64,000 nucleotides of DNA, taken from positions 16,114-80,113 of the forward strand of contig CAZFVV010000005.1 of NCBI GenBank assembly GCA_964522165.1. The letters run 5' to 3'. Source of the DNA: JABWBP01 sp964522165. Its GTDB lineage: Bacteria; Calditrichota; Calditrichia; RBG-13-44-9; J075. Positions within the stretch are counted from its first letter, which is position 1; each line of letters starts with the position of its first letter. Positions 17,552 through 26,700 of this stretch are shown piece by piece. The translations under genes and the position numbers were made by a program. Under the pieces are notes generated by a model, which did not search any database, was not told the DNA's origin, and saw only the letters and a list, made by a program, of their open reading frames with translations.

Positions 17552-20500
17552 TTATTGCATCAGGAGCATTTTTCGCGCCTGCACGAACGCCGGTTTCCCC
17601 GGATTCGATCCCGCGGAAGCGGGTGCGCCGGGGGAGAGCGCGTGTATGATAATGCGGTAAATGTACACGCCGCTGGCGACCTTTTGCCCCCGGGCATCCC
17701 TGCCGTTCCAGGTTACCCGGTAGAACCCGGCCGGCTGGATTTCCGATACCAGGGTGGCGACTTTTTGCCCCAACAGGCCGTACACCGCCAATTCCACTTC
17801 CCCGGGCGCGGGAAGCTGATAGCGGATCGCGGTTTCCGGGTTAAAGGGATTGGGGTAATTCTGCGCCAGCGCGAAGGTTTCCGGCAGTTGCTGCTCCGCT
17901 TTGCTGAGCATTAGCCGCTTGACCCGGGGATCGCGGATCTGCACCGTCGCCCCATCGTTGAGCGTATGCTCCGCAAGCGCCTGCCCGTCGGCCATCTCTT
18001 TTAGGAGGTATTTCACCGCTTCGCTCCCCTCCCCGCGGCGGAAACGCAGGGTGAGGGGATAATTATCCGCTTGCAGCAGGATTTCCGCCTCGCCGGCGCT
18101 GCTCAGGCGGGTGTGGTCGCTGAAACGGGCGTCGAAAATTCCTGCGGGGGGAAGCGGGGGCAATTCAAAAGAATAACGCCCGCTTCCGGTTTGCGGATTT
18201 ACTTCCACAAAAAGGGTTTGCCCGGCGCCCCTCGCGTCGCGAATCTCCAGAACGCTGAAGCCGGAGAGATCCGGGGAAGCGAAGATATTCCCCGGGGAAA
18301 CTTTTCCCTGCCCCGCCGCGCAGGAAATCGTGATGCTTCCCGGGGCGCTCGCTTTGATCCAATATCCTTTCCCCGTTTCCAGGGCCACGGCGGAGAAATA
18401 CGCCCCGCTGAAGCCGAACAAGGTGTTGGGAACGATGATATTCCCGGGATCCAGCACCCCGGCCAGCGGCGCGTCGCAGGAAGGCCCGCTGATCAAATTC
18501 CAACCGGCGTTCAGGGCGATCTCGCAGCTTTCCAGGGCCCGGCCGGTAATGGCGGGAGAGGCCGCCGCGGGGAAGCGCAGCCAGTAGCCCTTGCCGGTAT
18601 CCAGCGCGGTCTGCTGAATGTAGGTATTGTCGAACCAGAACAGGGTGCCGGGAATGTGGGTGGGGAACAGCGCGCCCACCGAAGGATCGCTCACCTGCGC
18701 CGGCAGGCCCAGGAGATTCCAGCCCTCCTGAACGTTCACCACGAACTGTTCCAGCAACACCCCCTGCACCCACACCGAATAGCTGCGCGGCGGCAGGGAG
18801 ATTTCGACCTCTCCGTTGGCGTTTACCACCGCGTACAACGCGCCGGAATTGCCCAGCACGTCGGTGAGGGTATCGCCGGGGGCAAGATTCATGGAAGCGA
18901 CGTTCACCCCGTGAGTCACCTGGAGCGGCTCCCCGGCGTAATTGATCGCCGCCAGCACGTCGCGCCCGCCGGGAGCGCCGCTGAGTTGATAGAGCAGGGT
19001 GGTGTGATCGTACCCGGAGGTAAAATTTTGTGTGTAGGGAGTGCCGAAACGGCTGAGATAATCCCGCGCAGTGGCGCCGAAGATATAATTTTTGTGCGTC
19101 TCTATCAACCGGTCGATGCGATATTGCAGTCCCTTGTGATAATAATCATCGTAAAAAACGCAGGGCAGGCCGGCCTGGTTGTTGGTGAGAATGTAGGCGT
19201 AGGCAAGAATGGGATCCACCTCCACCGGCTGGCCGGGATCGCGGAAATCGTGGTTGTTCACAAAAGTGACCACGTTGAAGCCGCTGGCGCCCTGGGCGTC
19301 CACCATGCCGGCGTTGAAGACGTTGCGAACGTCGTAGCCGAACTGGTCCGAAGCGGCTTTGAGGGCAAAACGCAGGGAGAAATCGAATATCCGGGGAGAA
19401 ATCGCCGCTTTGGTGTCGGCGTCCATGTTCGCCAGCACGTTGTCCACCCACTGTTTGAGCAAAAAGGGATTCCCGTCGAAGAATTCCCCTACCACCAGGC
19501 CGGGATCGATGTTCTGGTCGTGCAGAAAATCCAGCAAATCGCCCACAAAATCCGGCGGGAAGTGCTTCACCGCATCCATGCGGAATCCCCGTATCCCCGC
19601 GTCTTCCCACAGCCAGCGGCTCCAGCCGAACAGCACGTCGCGGGTGCTCTGCACGTTCTGGTCGTAATCATAGAAGAAATACATCGCGTCCCAGTCCCCC
19701 GCCAGTTGGGTAGGATTGCCGTTGGGCCTGAAATTCAAGTAATTCATGGCTCCCTGGCCGCTGGGAAGGTTCTGGAAATCGGTGTAGGTTTGATAGGCGA
19801 TGCTGCTCTCGATATTTCCGGGGACGCCGGTATAATACAGCTCCGCCACGGTATGGTCGGAATAGTCTCCTAACCCGTTCACGTTGCGATTGTTCAAGTA
19901 GATGAAAATGGTATCTCCCGCGGGATCGAAGTCATCCGCGCCCAACGCCAGGGCGAATTCATCGATGCGGCAGCCCAGGGCATCGATGTTGGCGAGCATG
20001 TCCACTCCCAGGTGGATGCTGTCGGGAGGCTCGCCGCAACCCCCGCCGCCGTTCGGCTCGCTCTCCACCTCCGGCGGCAGCCCCTGGAAGCCCACGGTGT
20101 TGGTTTGTAGGTACACCTTGTAGGGTTTATCGAAGAAATTGGGATGCTCCGATTTGGAGGCGATCTTGAAATAGTATGTTCCAGTTCCCCGGCCGCTGGC
20201 TCCCCCGATGGGGAGCGCCAGCCGGAAGCGGTCCGAGGGATAGGGCTGGTCGCCGTTCTGGATTTTGCTGAAGCTCATATTGCGAATCCAGCCCGCCACC
20301 GCGGGATTATCTTCGGCCCGGCCGCCGTTGCGGTGATTATAGACCACGTCCGCCACCGCTGCCAGGCCGAGATTGTTCAGTTCCGCGACCAGGGCGTCCA
20401 CCGCCGCCCGGCTCCCGAAGCCGGTGGGACCCTGCCCGAATTCGCCTAAGTCGAACAGATCCTGGGGATCGTAGCCGTTGCTGAGAGCGCCGCCGCTGGC

Positions 20501-20716
20501 GCGGGAGAGCGGGGGCAGCCAGATATCGGTGAATCCCGCCTGCGCCAGTTCCGGCGCTTTCAGGCGCAGGGTATCGGCCCACACCGCTCCCTGGGCGGTT
20601 TTGGGGTAATCCCAGTACCAGCCCTGGAAGAGGAAATCCTGCCCTAAAGCGGTTGCCGGGAGAATCGAACCAACGATCATAAGCGCTCGAATCGCCAGTT
20701 GAAAAGCCATGTTCAT
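17552..20716 (-). CDS. Secreted alpha-amylase (GH13) with T9SS sorting domain
   Basis: A 1054-residue exported enzyme expected to hydrolyse alpha-1,4-glucans outside the cell. A signal peptide covers residues 1-25 (MNMAFQLAIRALMIVG...ATALG). The GH13 barrel shows the four conserved regions: AVADVVYNH, GFRMDAVKHF with the nucleophile Asp, VGEFFDG with the acid/base Glu, and FVNNHDF. Two similar modules follow (EGWNLLGLPAQ... and AGWNLISGPSC..., each ending TGKGYW), then a T9SS sorting domain starting NYPNPFNPETAIRYQLP. I chose the ATG at 20716: it has AAGGAT upstream and starts the signal peptide, while the 38-residue extension reads into the tandem repeat at 20762-20819. Confidence 0.93.
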   Translation of the reverse strand: MNMAFQLAIRALMIVGSILPATALGQDFLFQGWYWDYPKTAQGAVWADTLRLKAPELAQAGFTDIWLPPLSRASGGALSNGYDPQDLFDLGEFGQGPTGFGSRAAVDALVAELNNLGLAAVADVVYNHRNGGRAEDNPAVAGWIRNMSFSKIQNGDQPYPSDRFRLALPIGGASGRGTGTYYFKIASKSEHPNFFDKPYKVYLQTNTVGFQGLPPEVESEPNGGGGCGEPPDSIHLGVDMLANIDALGCRIDEFALALGADDFDPAGDTIFIYLNNRNVNGLGDYSDHTVAELYYTGVPGNIESSIAYQTYTDFQNLPSGQGAMNYLNFRPNGNPTQLAGDWDAMYFFYDYDQNVQSTRDVLFGWSRWLWEDAGIRGFRMDAVKHFPPDFVGDLLDFLHDQNIDPGLVVGEFFDGNPFLLKQWVDNVLANMDADTKAAISPRIFDFSLRFALKAASDQFGYDVRNVFNAGMVDAQGASGFNVVTFVNNHDFRDPGQPVEVDPILAYAYILTNNQAGLPCVFYDDYYHKGLQYRIDRLIETHKNYIFGATARDYLSRFGTPYTQNFTSGYDHTTLLYQLSGAPGGRDVLAAINYAGEPLQVTHGVNVASMNLAPGDTLTDVLGNSGALYAVVNANGEVEISLPPRSYSVWVQGVLLEQFVVNVQEGWNLLGLPAQVSDPSVGALFPTHIPGTLFWFDNTYIQQTALDTGKGYWLRFPAAASPAITGRALESCEIALNAGWNLISGPSCDAPLAGVLDPGNIIVPNTLFGFSGAYFSAVALETGKGYWIKASAPGSITISCAAGQGKVSPGNIFASPDLSGFSVLEIRDARGAGQTLFVEVNPQTGSGRYSFELPPLPPAGIFDARFSDHTRLSSAGEAEILLQADNYPLTLRFRRGEGSEAVKYLLKEMADGQALAEHTLNDGATVQIRDPRVKRLMLSKAEQQLPETFALAQNYPNPFNPETAIRYQLPAPGEVELAVYGLLGQKVATLVSEIQPAGFYRVTWNGRDARGQKVASGVYIYRIIIHALSPGAPASAGSNPGKPAFVQARKMLLMQ

Positions 20717-20761
20717 GCCAGGTATCCTTATAGATCGGTTAAGAATAACTTTGTTAATTTC

Positions 20762-20819
20762 AAAACGGAGGAGTGCAAAATTTATTTTGCAAAACGGAGG
20801 AATGCAAAATTTATTTTGC
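20762..20819. repeat. Two tandem 29-bp units, each with a 16-bp palindrome
   Basis: Units at 20762-20790 and 20791-20819 differ at one base. Each contains a purine-rich AAAACGGAGGA and the palindrome GCAAAATTTATTTTGC. They lie between the 3' end of the tandem FHIPEP gene and the amylase start, so they may form the amylase leader, its control region or a terminator pair. Confidence 0.8.
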
Positions 20820-20826
20820 ACTGCCA

Positions 20827-22692
20827 TCACGCTTCAGTCCAATATATCCGCGCCGCGGGGGTGATGTTGGTGCTGGGAGAAAGCTCGTCGTAAGAGAGCA
20901 CCGCCAGGCCCGGAAACTCCCGCTCCAGGAGATCGCGCACCCGTTTTCGAATGCAGGCGATGGTCAAAATGGCCGGGAGGGGGTAGCCGGGCGTTTGAGG
21001 CAGCAGCGCCAGCTCAGAGCGGATCCCCTGGCGTAAATTTTCGATCTCCCCGTCGCTTAGCGGTTTCTTGCCGCGGTCGCCGTTCTCGAAAGCGAGGTGC
21101 TCCACCAGGCGCGTTTCCCACTGCGTATCCAGCAGATAGACGTTGAGGGTGCTTTGCCAGCGCCCGTAGGTGTATTTGTGGCTGAGGTACTGGCGCAGAC
21201 CGGAGCGGGCGAACTGCGCCAACTGCTCCCGCCCCGGCGTTTTCCCAACTCCGATGTCCGGGTGCAGCGCCAGGGAATCGTCAAAAATGATGTATTTGGA
21301 AGGATCGGTTACCACGGCCTGGTAGTGCAGCAGGCGCTCCAAAATGCTGCGCAAATCCCGCACCGACAACCCCTCCGCCAACAAATCCCGCACCACCCCG
21401 GCCAATTGGGCGGGGGAATAGCGCGCCAGCGCCGCGGAGATGATCTCCGGAAACGCCTGGTCGAGCAGGGCCAGGTCGTATTCCAGGGTTTCTTTGTCGA
21501 TCAAACACGCGGCATGGCGGCGCACTTCCGCAGCCAGCGCCAACACGATGTAACCCACTTCGTCCCACACCGTCAGGCCCTCTGCTTCCAATTTCTGGCG
21601 CTGGGAAGCATCGGCGAGGCTGTTTTCGCGCCGGTTGGCGGGGTTGACTGCCAGCGCCGCCCCGGGCAGGCCGTAATCCGCCAGGCGCGCGGGGGTTTCA
21701 TTCACCAGGATTTGCCCCGGGTGAAGGCCGGGGCAGGGATGCGAGCGCAGGTGGTTGATGCGAATGGCAAAGGTTTTGGGCGGGAGAGTTTTGTCGGCCA
21801 CGAAGCGCACCCCCGGCGAGCGCACCCCTAACTCGTAGAACATCCCGTCGGAAAAGAGGGTGAAGGTCTCCCGCAAACGGGAATCGGCCTCCTCGCTCCA
21901 CACCGAGAGCGTTTCCGAGGCAGTTGTTTCGGCGGATTCAGGGGGCGCGGGAAGAATCTGCCGCAGGTAATCGGGATGGATTTCAATATCTATTTTGAGC
22001 GGGCGCAAATGCGCAATCAGCGATTCGGCGATCTCTTCATCGGAAACCCGGTGTTGCAGCGATTCACACAGCCGGCTCAAAACCGTTTCCGTTTCGGCGA
22101 TGGAAATCCGCAGCTTCAGGAGCGAGCGCAGGAGGTTGAGCAGGCGCTCCGCGCTGAATTTATCCAGTGCGGCGCAGAGCGTTTCCGGCAGCAACTGCCG
22201 GCCCAGGGCGCGGTAAGCCTGCGCGTTGGTTTTCGCCAGCAGCTTCTCCGGCTGCAAGCGGATGATTTCGGTTACCAACCCGGCTAAAAAATCCGCCAGC
22301 AGCGGGATTTCCACCGCGAAAACAGCGGTCGGTTCTCCCGCCGCTCCGGGAGGGGAGATGACCGCGCCCAGCCAGGCCTGCGCCCCGAAAGTTAGCGGCA
22401 ATTTGCCCAATTCCCCCACCCCTAAGGCTTCCCATAACGGGCGAATCAGTTCCTCCGGGTACGGAAGCAGTTGGTTGTGCAGCCGGATTTGCAAGGGTTT
22501 CCCGGCCGAACCGCTTTTCAGGGTAATCGCCGGCTCCCCGGGGATGCCCAATTCCGCGGCCATCGCGCCCAGCTCCTCCTCTAAGCGGGAGAGAAACGGA
22601 CCGGAAAAATTCGTTTCCTTTGCCAGCAGAGCGTTCAGCTCCTCGCAAAGCTCGATCTTCAAAGAAATTTTAGGGGGCGCTGAGTGGTTCAT
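20827..22692 (-). CDS. Soluble protein with two tandem FlhA-like (FHIPEP) domains
   Basis: A 621-residue protein without membrane segments. Residues about 275-621 match the cytoplasmic domain of the flagellar/type III export protein FlhA. The stretch QLAGVVRDLLAEGLSVRDLRSILE corresponds to the FlhA 'VLQNLLAEKVPIRDMRTILE' helix pair. The C-terminal AILTIACIRKRVRDLL...PGLAVLSYDEL matches the last FlhA subdomain. Residues about 1-265 look like a second, more diverged copy (NLLRSLLKLRISIAETETVL). The eight-helix FlhA channel domain is absent, as are flagellar genes. It lies downstream of the TPR-FHIPEP gene on the same strand, with higBA in between. A structural partner of that protein is likely; the function is unknown. 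Confidence 0.8.
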   Translation of the reverse strand: MNHSAPPKISLKIELCEELNALLAKETNFSGPFLSRLEEELGAMAAELGIPGEPAITLKSGSAGKPLQIRLHNQLLPYPEELIRPLWEALGVGELGKLPLTFGAQAWLGAVISPPGAAGEPTAVFAVEIPLLADFLAGLVTEIIRLQPEKLLAKTNAQAYRALGRQLLPETLCAALDKFSAERLLNLLRSLLKLRISIAETETVLSRLCESLQHRVSDEEIAESLIAHLRPLKIDIEIHPDYLRQILPAPPESAETTASETLSVWSEEADSRLRETFTLFSDGMFYELGVRSPGVRFVADKTLPPKTFAIRINHLRSHPCPGLHPGQILVNETPARLADYGLPGAALAVNPANRRENSLADASQRQKLEAEGLTVWDEVGYIVLALAAEVRRHAACLIDKETLEYDLALLDQAFPEIISAALARYSPAQLAGVVRDLLAEGLSVRDLRSILERLLHYQAVVTDPSKYIIFDDSLALHPDIGVGKTPGREQLAQFARSGLRQYLSHKYTYGRWQSTLNVYLLDTQWETRLVEHLAFENGDRGKKPLSDGEIENLRQGIRSELALLPQTPGYPLPAILTIACIRKRVRDLLEREFPGLAVLSYDELSPSTNITPAARIYWTEA

Positions 22693-22724
22693 CTCTGGTG
22701 CGTTATTTTTATGTTAAACTTTGC

Positions 22725-22841
22725 GTGAAGCGTACTTCGTAATGCGTATTGCGTAACAAAAACGGAATACGCAATACGTTTCACGCTTCACGTTTCACCC
22801 CAATCCTCCCCCCCGATGCGCTTGCGCCACTCCGGCTTCAG
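22725..22841. repeat. Direct repeat copy 1 flanking higBA
   Basis: An approximately 115-bp segment matching 23627-23743. It consists of the GTAATGCGTAACAAAAACGG / TTCACGCTTCACG word repeat followed by 40 bases that copy the 3' end of the large TPR-FHIPEP gene with one extra C in a C-run. The copied end (CTTCAG) supplies the TGA stop of higA on the minus strand. Confidence 0.8.
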
Positions 22842-23200
22842 TTCACCTGCGGTTGAATCAAAATGGAGGCGGGAATATTCAAGCCCCGTTCAAGGTTGCG
22901 AATCATTCGCAGTGACAACGGCCGTTTGCCATTCAATACTTCCGAAACTTTGCCTTTGCTGCCTATGAATTGTTGCAGGTCCTTCTGCTTCAACCCCAAC
23001 TGTTCCATACGAAAACGAATCGCTTCGATCGGTGTCGGCTTGTCAATCGGCCATCGCTTCTCTTCGTAAGCATCCACAAGGGTCATCAAAATATCGAGCT
23101 TGTCTCCTTCCGGGGTGCCAACTTCAGCCCCCCAAAGACGCTCGATTTCCCCTAAGGCTTCTGTATGATCAGCGTCTGTCTTGATAGGCTTAATATTCAT
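22838..23200 (-). CDS. higA: HigA-type antitoxin with helix-turn-helix
   Basis: A 120-residue antitoxin of a type II toxin-antitoxin pair, binding and neutralising the upstream HigB-like toxin and repressing its own operon. Residues about 65-118 are a Cro/C1-type helix-turn-helix (MEQLGLKQKDLQQFIGSKG ... VLNGKRPLSLRMIRNLERG). The N-terminal half (EIERLWGAEVGTPEGDKLDIL) is the HigA/COG5499-type dimer and toxin-contact part. It starts two bases after higB ends. Its stop codon is created by the duplicated 3' end of the large FHIPEP gene (repeat copy 1), so the original tail may have differed. Confidence 0.92.
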   Translation of the reverse strand: MNIKPIKTDADHTEALGEIERLWGAEVGTPEGDKLDILMTLVDAYEEKRWPIDKPTPIEAIRFRMEQLGLKQKDLQQFIGSKGKVSEVLNGKRPLSLRMIRNLERGLNIPASILIQPQVN

Positions 23201-23202
23201 AA

Positions 23203-23499
23203 TTAGATCTCCTTTGCGTCTATTTTGTCATACTCGGCATGTGTGCCTATGAAACGGATAAATACACCTTTTCGCCTATAGTCGATTGCACACACAAGCC
23301 TGTAAGCGTTGCCCTTTATATTGAAAACTATTCGATCATTGCTGATAATACTGGCATTGGGATATTGATTCTTTACCTCTTGTGGAGAATCCCAATCGGC
23401 TTTTTTGGTTTCATGATACCATGCCTCAAGCGGAGTCTTCGCCTCGGCGTGGCCGGCTTCCCAGAATTCTCTAAGTGTTTTTCTTGAAAATATACGCAT
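23203..23499 (-). CDS. higB: HigB-type mRNA interferase toxin
   Basis: A 98-residue RelE-fold ribonuclease, expected to cleave mRNA on the ribosome. Family marks: MRIFSRKTLREFWEAG at the start, the central DRIVFNIKGNAYRLVCAIDY strand pair, and the C-terminal VFIRFIGTHAEYDKID with the His and Tyr of the active region. Toxin-first order with higA two bases downstream is typical. The pair lies between direct repeats, and 128 bases of spacer upstream probably hold its own promoter. Confidence 0.92.
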   Translation of the reverse strand: MRIFSRKTLREFWEAGHAEAKTPLEAWYHETKKADWDSPQEVKNQYPNASIISNDRIVFNIKGNAYRLVCAIDYRRKGVFIRFIGTHAEYDKIDAKEI

Positions 23500-23626
23500 G
23501 TAACAATGTAAACAGTTCCCGAATCGGGAAAAAGGAGTTTAAATCGCGATTCGAACCGTTCTCGTGTAATGGTCACCTTTTGAGGAATTTTCCATTAGAA
23601 CCATACCCTTGATGGCGAGTGTGAAA

Positions 23627-23743
23627 CATGAAGCGGAAAACGTAATGCGTAACAAAAACGGAAAACGAAACACGCAATACGCTTCACGCTTCACGCTTCA
23701 ACTCAATCCTCCCCCCGATGCGCTTGCGCCACTCCGGCTTCAG
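23627..23743. repeat. Direct repeat copy 2 flanking higBA
   Basis: This is the copy that includes the genuine 3' end of the large TPR-FHIPEP gene: 23705-23743 is nearly identical to 22802-22841, and the word-repeat part (AACAAAAACGGAA, TTCACGCTTCACG) also matches. The last residues of the large protein (ELKREA) are encoded inside the word repeat. Confidence 0.8.
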
Positions 23744-26700
23744 CTCCGGGAAGGAGAGGACGCGCACCCGGGGGAATTCGATCTCTAAGAGCCGGTGCAG
23801 GTAGAAGCGAATTCCTTCGCTGCGGGCGATGATCACGGTTTTCCACTGCGGCTGCCCTTGCAGCGCTTCCCGAACCGCGCTGAGCAGGTTCTGGGTGGGC
23901 TGCGGTTCCAGGGCTAAAAAGGTTCTGCCGCCGGATTGGTGAAGGTTTTGTGTTATCTCTTGCTCGAATTCCGCGGAAAGCTCCCAATAACGGTTGCCCG
24001 CTTCATTGCCGGGCAATTTATCGCGCAGGGCCAGCCGCGCCGCTTCTACCGCGGGAACCAGGTCCTCACGGTTGGCAGCGTGGCGATGGAAAAGCTCCGA
24101 CAACAGCGCCAGATCGGAGACCGGCGCGCCTTCCTTCACCAGCCAGTGCAGCATCTCCGTGAAGCGGTTTTTATCCTCCCGCTGCGGTAGGCGCTGCGTT
24201 ATCAGCTCTCGCCGCTGGCCGGCTTCCCGGCCGTCTTCTTCCTGCCAGATCGCCAGCATGTCCCCGGTTTTTTGGGCGTCTAAAAAAGCGCCGATATGTT
24301 CATAAATAACCGCCTCCAGGTGGTAAGCCAGGTACTCGAAGCCGTCCCAGGTATCCGCGGCGGCAAGGCCGGTTTTTTCCAGGAGCGGTTCGGGAATCCA
24401 GGCGCCGCTCATCTCCCCGGTGAGGGGATCGTAGGCCGGCTGCACGGCCATTTTCTGCCCGCTCGCCAGCCCGGGAAAGCGCTGGTATTGCGGTAGAAAG
24501 CGTTTGCCCGCTTCTACCGCGCCTAACACAATGGGCACTTCCATGATCATGATAATGTAACTGTTGGGGGCCATGCCGGAGTTGCTCAGCCGCCCGCGCA
24601 ATCCCGGCACTTTCAAACCAAGTTTTTCCTGAATGCGCTGCTGCGCGTTGGGGTAGTGGATTTTGAAGAGCGGGTGATCATCCCCATACGCCGGCGCGGG
24701 GGGAGAGAACAGCCCCGCTTCTACTTCGATGGCGATGGGGGTGACCACCGGGAGCAGCGAAGCGGAAGAAGCGGCGTTGGGAGCGGTACGGGGATGCCGG
24801 CGGATGAGAGGGTATTTTTCCCGCACCAGGGTGAGGCGGGCGGTTTTGGCGTCCGCAGCGGCGGTTTGATCCCCGCGCCCGGCGAAGCAGGTTTCCCGGT
24901 TATTCAACCAGTCTTTCAGCAGATAGTAACTTTCCCCCTCGCTGGTATGCGGCAGAATTTCTTGCACGATCCTGCCGAACGGCCCCGCGGCAGGATCCCC
25001 GCGCTCTTGCGCCATCTTTTCGAACTCCGCCAGCGCCTCCCGGCGCTCCCCCATGATCCAGAGCAGGCTGCCGCACTGCAGATGGTAATCCGCCCGGCTT
25101 TGCTCTGCGAACTTTTCATCGAGTTGCAAGGCCCGGCGATATAATTCCAGGCTTTCCGGCCAGCGCTCCAGGGATTTCAGGCTCCCGGCTAATTTCAGAA
25201 GCACCCGCGCGTCCGGGGTCTGCTTGCACAATTCCCAGGCTTGCAGGGCGTTCTCCTTCAGCCCCAGGCCGTTCAGTTTTTCCCCGATCCAGTAGTAAAA
25301 ATACCCGGAGCGGTTGCGCTCCCGCGCCGCTTCGATCAAAAAATCCTTCGCTTCTTTGAACCTGACCCCGCGGTATTCCGGGAAGCCTTCCCGCCCCGCG
25401 GAAAAGGCCTCGTCATAGAGAACGTAATTCAAGGCCCAGTGAGGATAGAAATACTCCAGCGCCCAGTTTTCCCCTAAGTAGAAGATGGCGCGGTTGAAGC
25501 GCCGGTAATCCAGCAAATCGCGGTGGCGGGGATGGCGGAGCAATTCCCGGTAGGCGGGATTTTTGAGCAGTTCCCGGTACTCTTTGCTGCGAAAGCGCAA
25601 TTCCCGGCGGCGATTGCCGCGCAGCAACGCGAAAAACTGCGGATTCTCCAACAGCCGGGCATAGAGGGGAGAATTCTTCAATTCTCCGTAGGCGGAATCT
25701 TTGAGCAGGGTGTCCTCCAGGGATTTCTTCAAATCGTCGCGCAGCTCGAACAGTTCCGTGGGCCAGAAGCGCCCCTGGATTTGGGAAAAGAGCCCCATCG
25801 CATCGGCCTGTTTCTGGGCGCGAAAAACCACTCCTAAGTAGTGCAAAGTATGGATGTGCAGATCCTTGAGCTCCTTTTCCCAGCGGATGGCCGGTTGCGC
25901 GGCCAGCCCGGCCAGGTTGAAACGCTGGCGGCCGTTTTCGCGAACCCACAGGAGACGATGGGGGAGCAAACTTTCCAGCACTTCCAACGCCTCGCTCGCC
26001 AGCCCATCGCTTTCCCGGTGGCATTGCCCGGCGCTGGCCCGGTGCAGCTCCCGGGCTTCCCGGGCGCGGCGAATCTCTTCATCGCCGCTTTCGATCTGCT
26101 CTTCCAGGGTCTTGAGCAGTTTCTCTTCCGGGGTTTCGCCTTCCGGCAGGCTGGAAAATCCGCTCCCGGGGAAGCGCGGCGCGGGCGCCTGGGCAATGTT
26201 GGCGGAAACCGGCAGGCCTGAAGGCATGTTGGAGGAAGGCCGCACGTTCAGCAGCATGTCCACGCTTTGCTGCGGCTCCGGCTCCCCGGCCGTGGAAACC
26301 GCCCGCTCCGGGAGGCGCCTTTCCCGTCGCCGGGTGATTTTCTCCCGCAGCTGCCGCGCCTCCTGGCGCAGCTTCTCGGTTTCCCCCTGCAAGCGTTGGA
26401 TTTCCTGCTCTTTTTCCCCGGCCAGGCGCTGCTGCTCCCCGGCGTCGTTCTCCTTTTTCTCGGCTAAGCGGGCGTTCACTTCCGCCAGGGCTAATTTGCC
26501 GTCCGGCCAGTGCGGTTCCAGCGCCCGCACTTGCAACAAGTGGGTTTTGGCGGCTTCGTAATCCCATTTCCACTTGTGGATCTGGTGCAGGTTGAAAAAG
26601 GAGATCACGAAGGCGGGATTCAATTGCACCGCCCGCTCGTAAGCGGCCCGGGCCTGCTCGAACATGCGCTCGTCTCCGTCGCGGCGGTAGTAATGGAAGC

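Noticed and set aside
20762..20819. CRISPR array
   Set aside because: The two 29-base units are directly adjacent with no spacers, and no cas gene is present.
20717..20830. 38-residue N-terminal extension of the amylase
   Set aside because: It is translated from the 29-bp tandem repeat and would bury the signal peptide.
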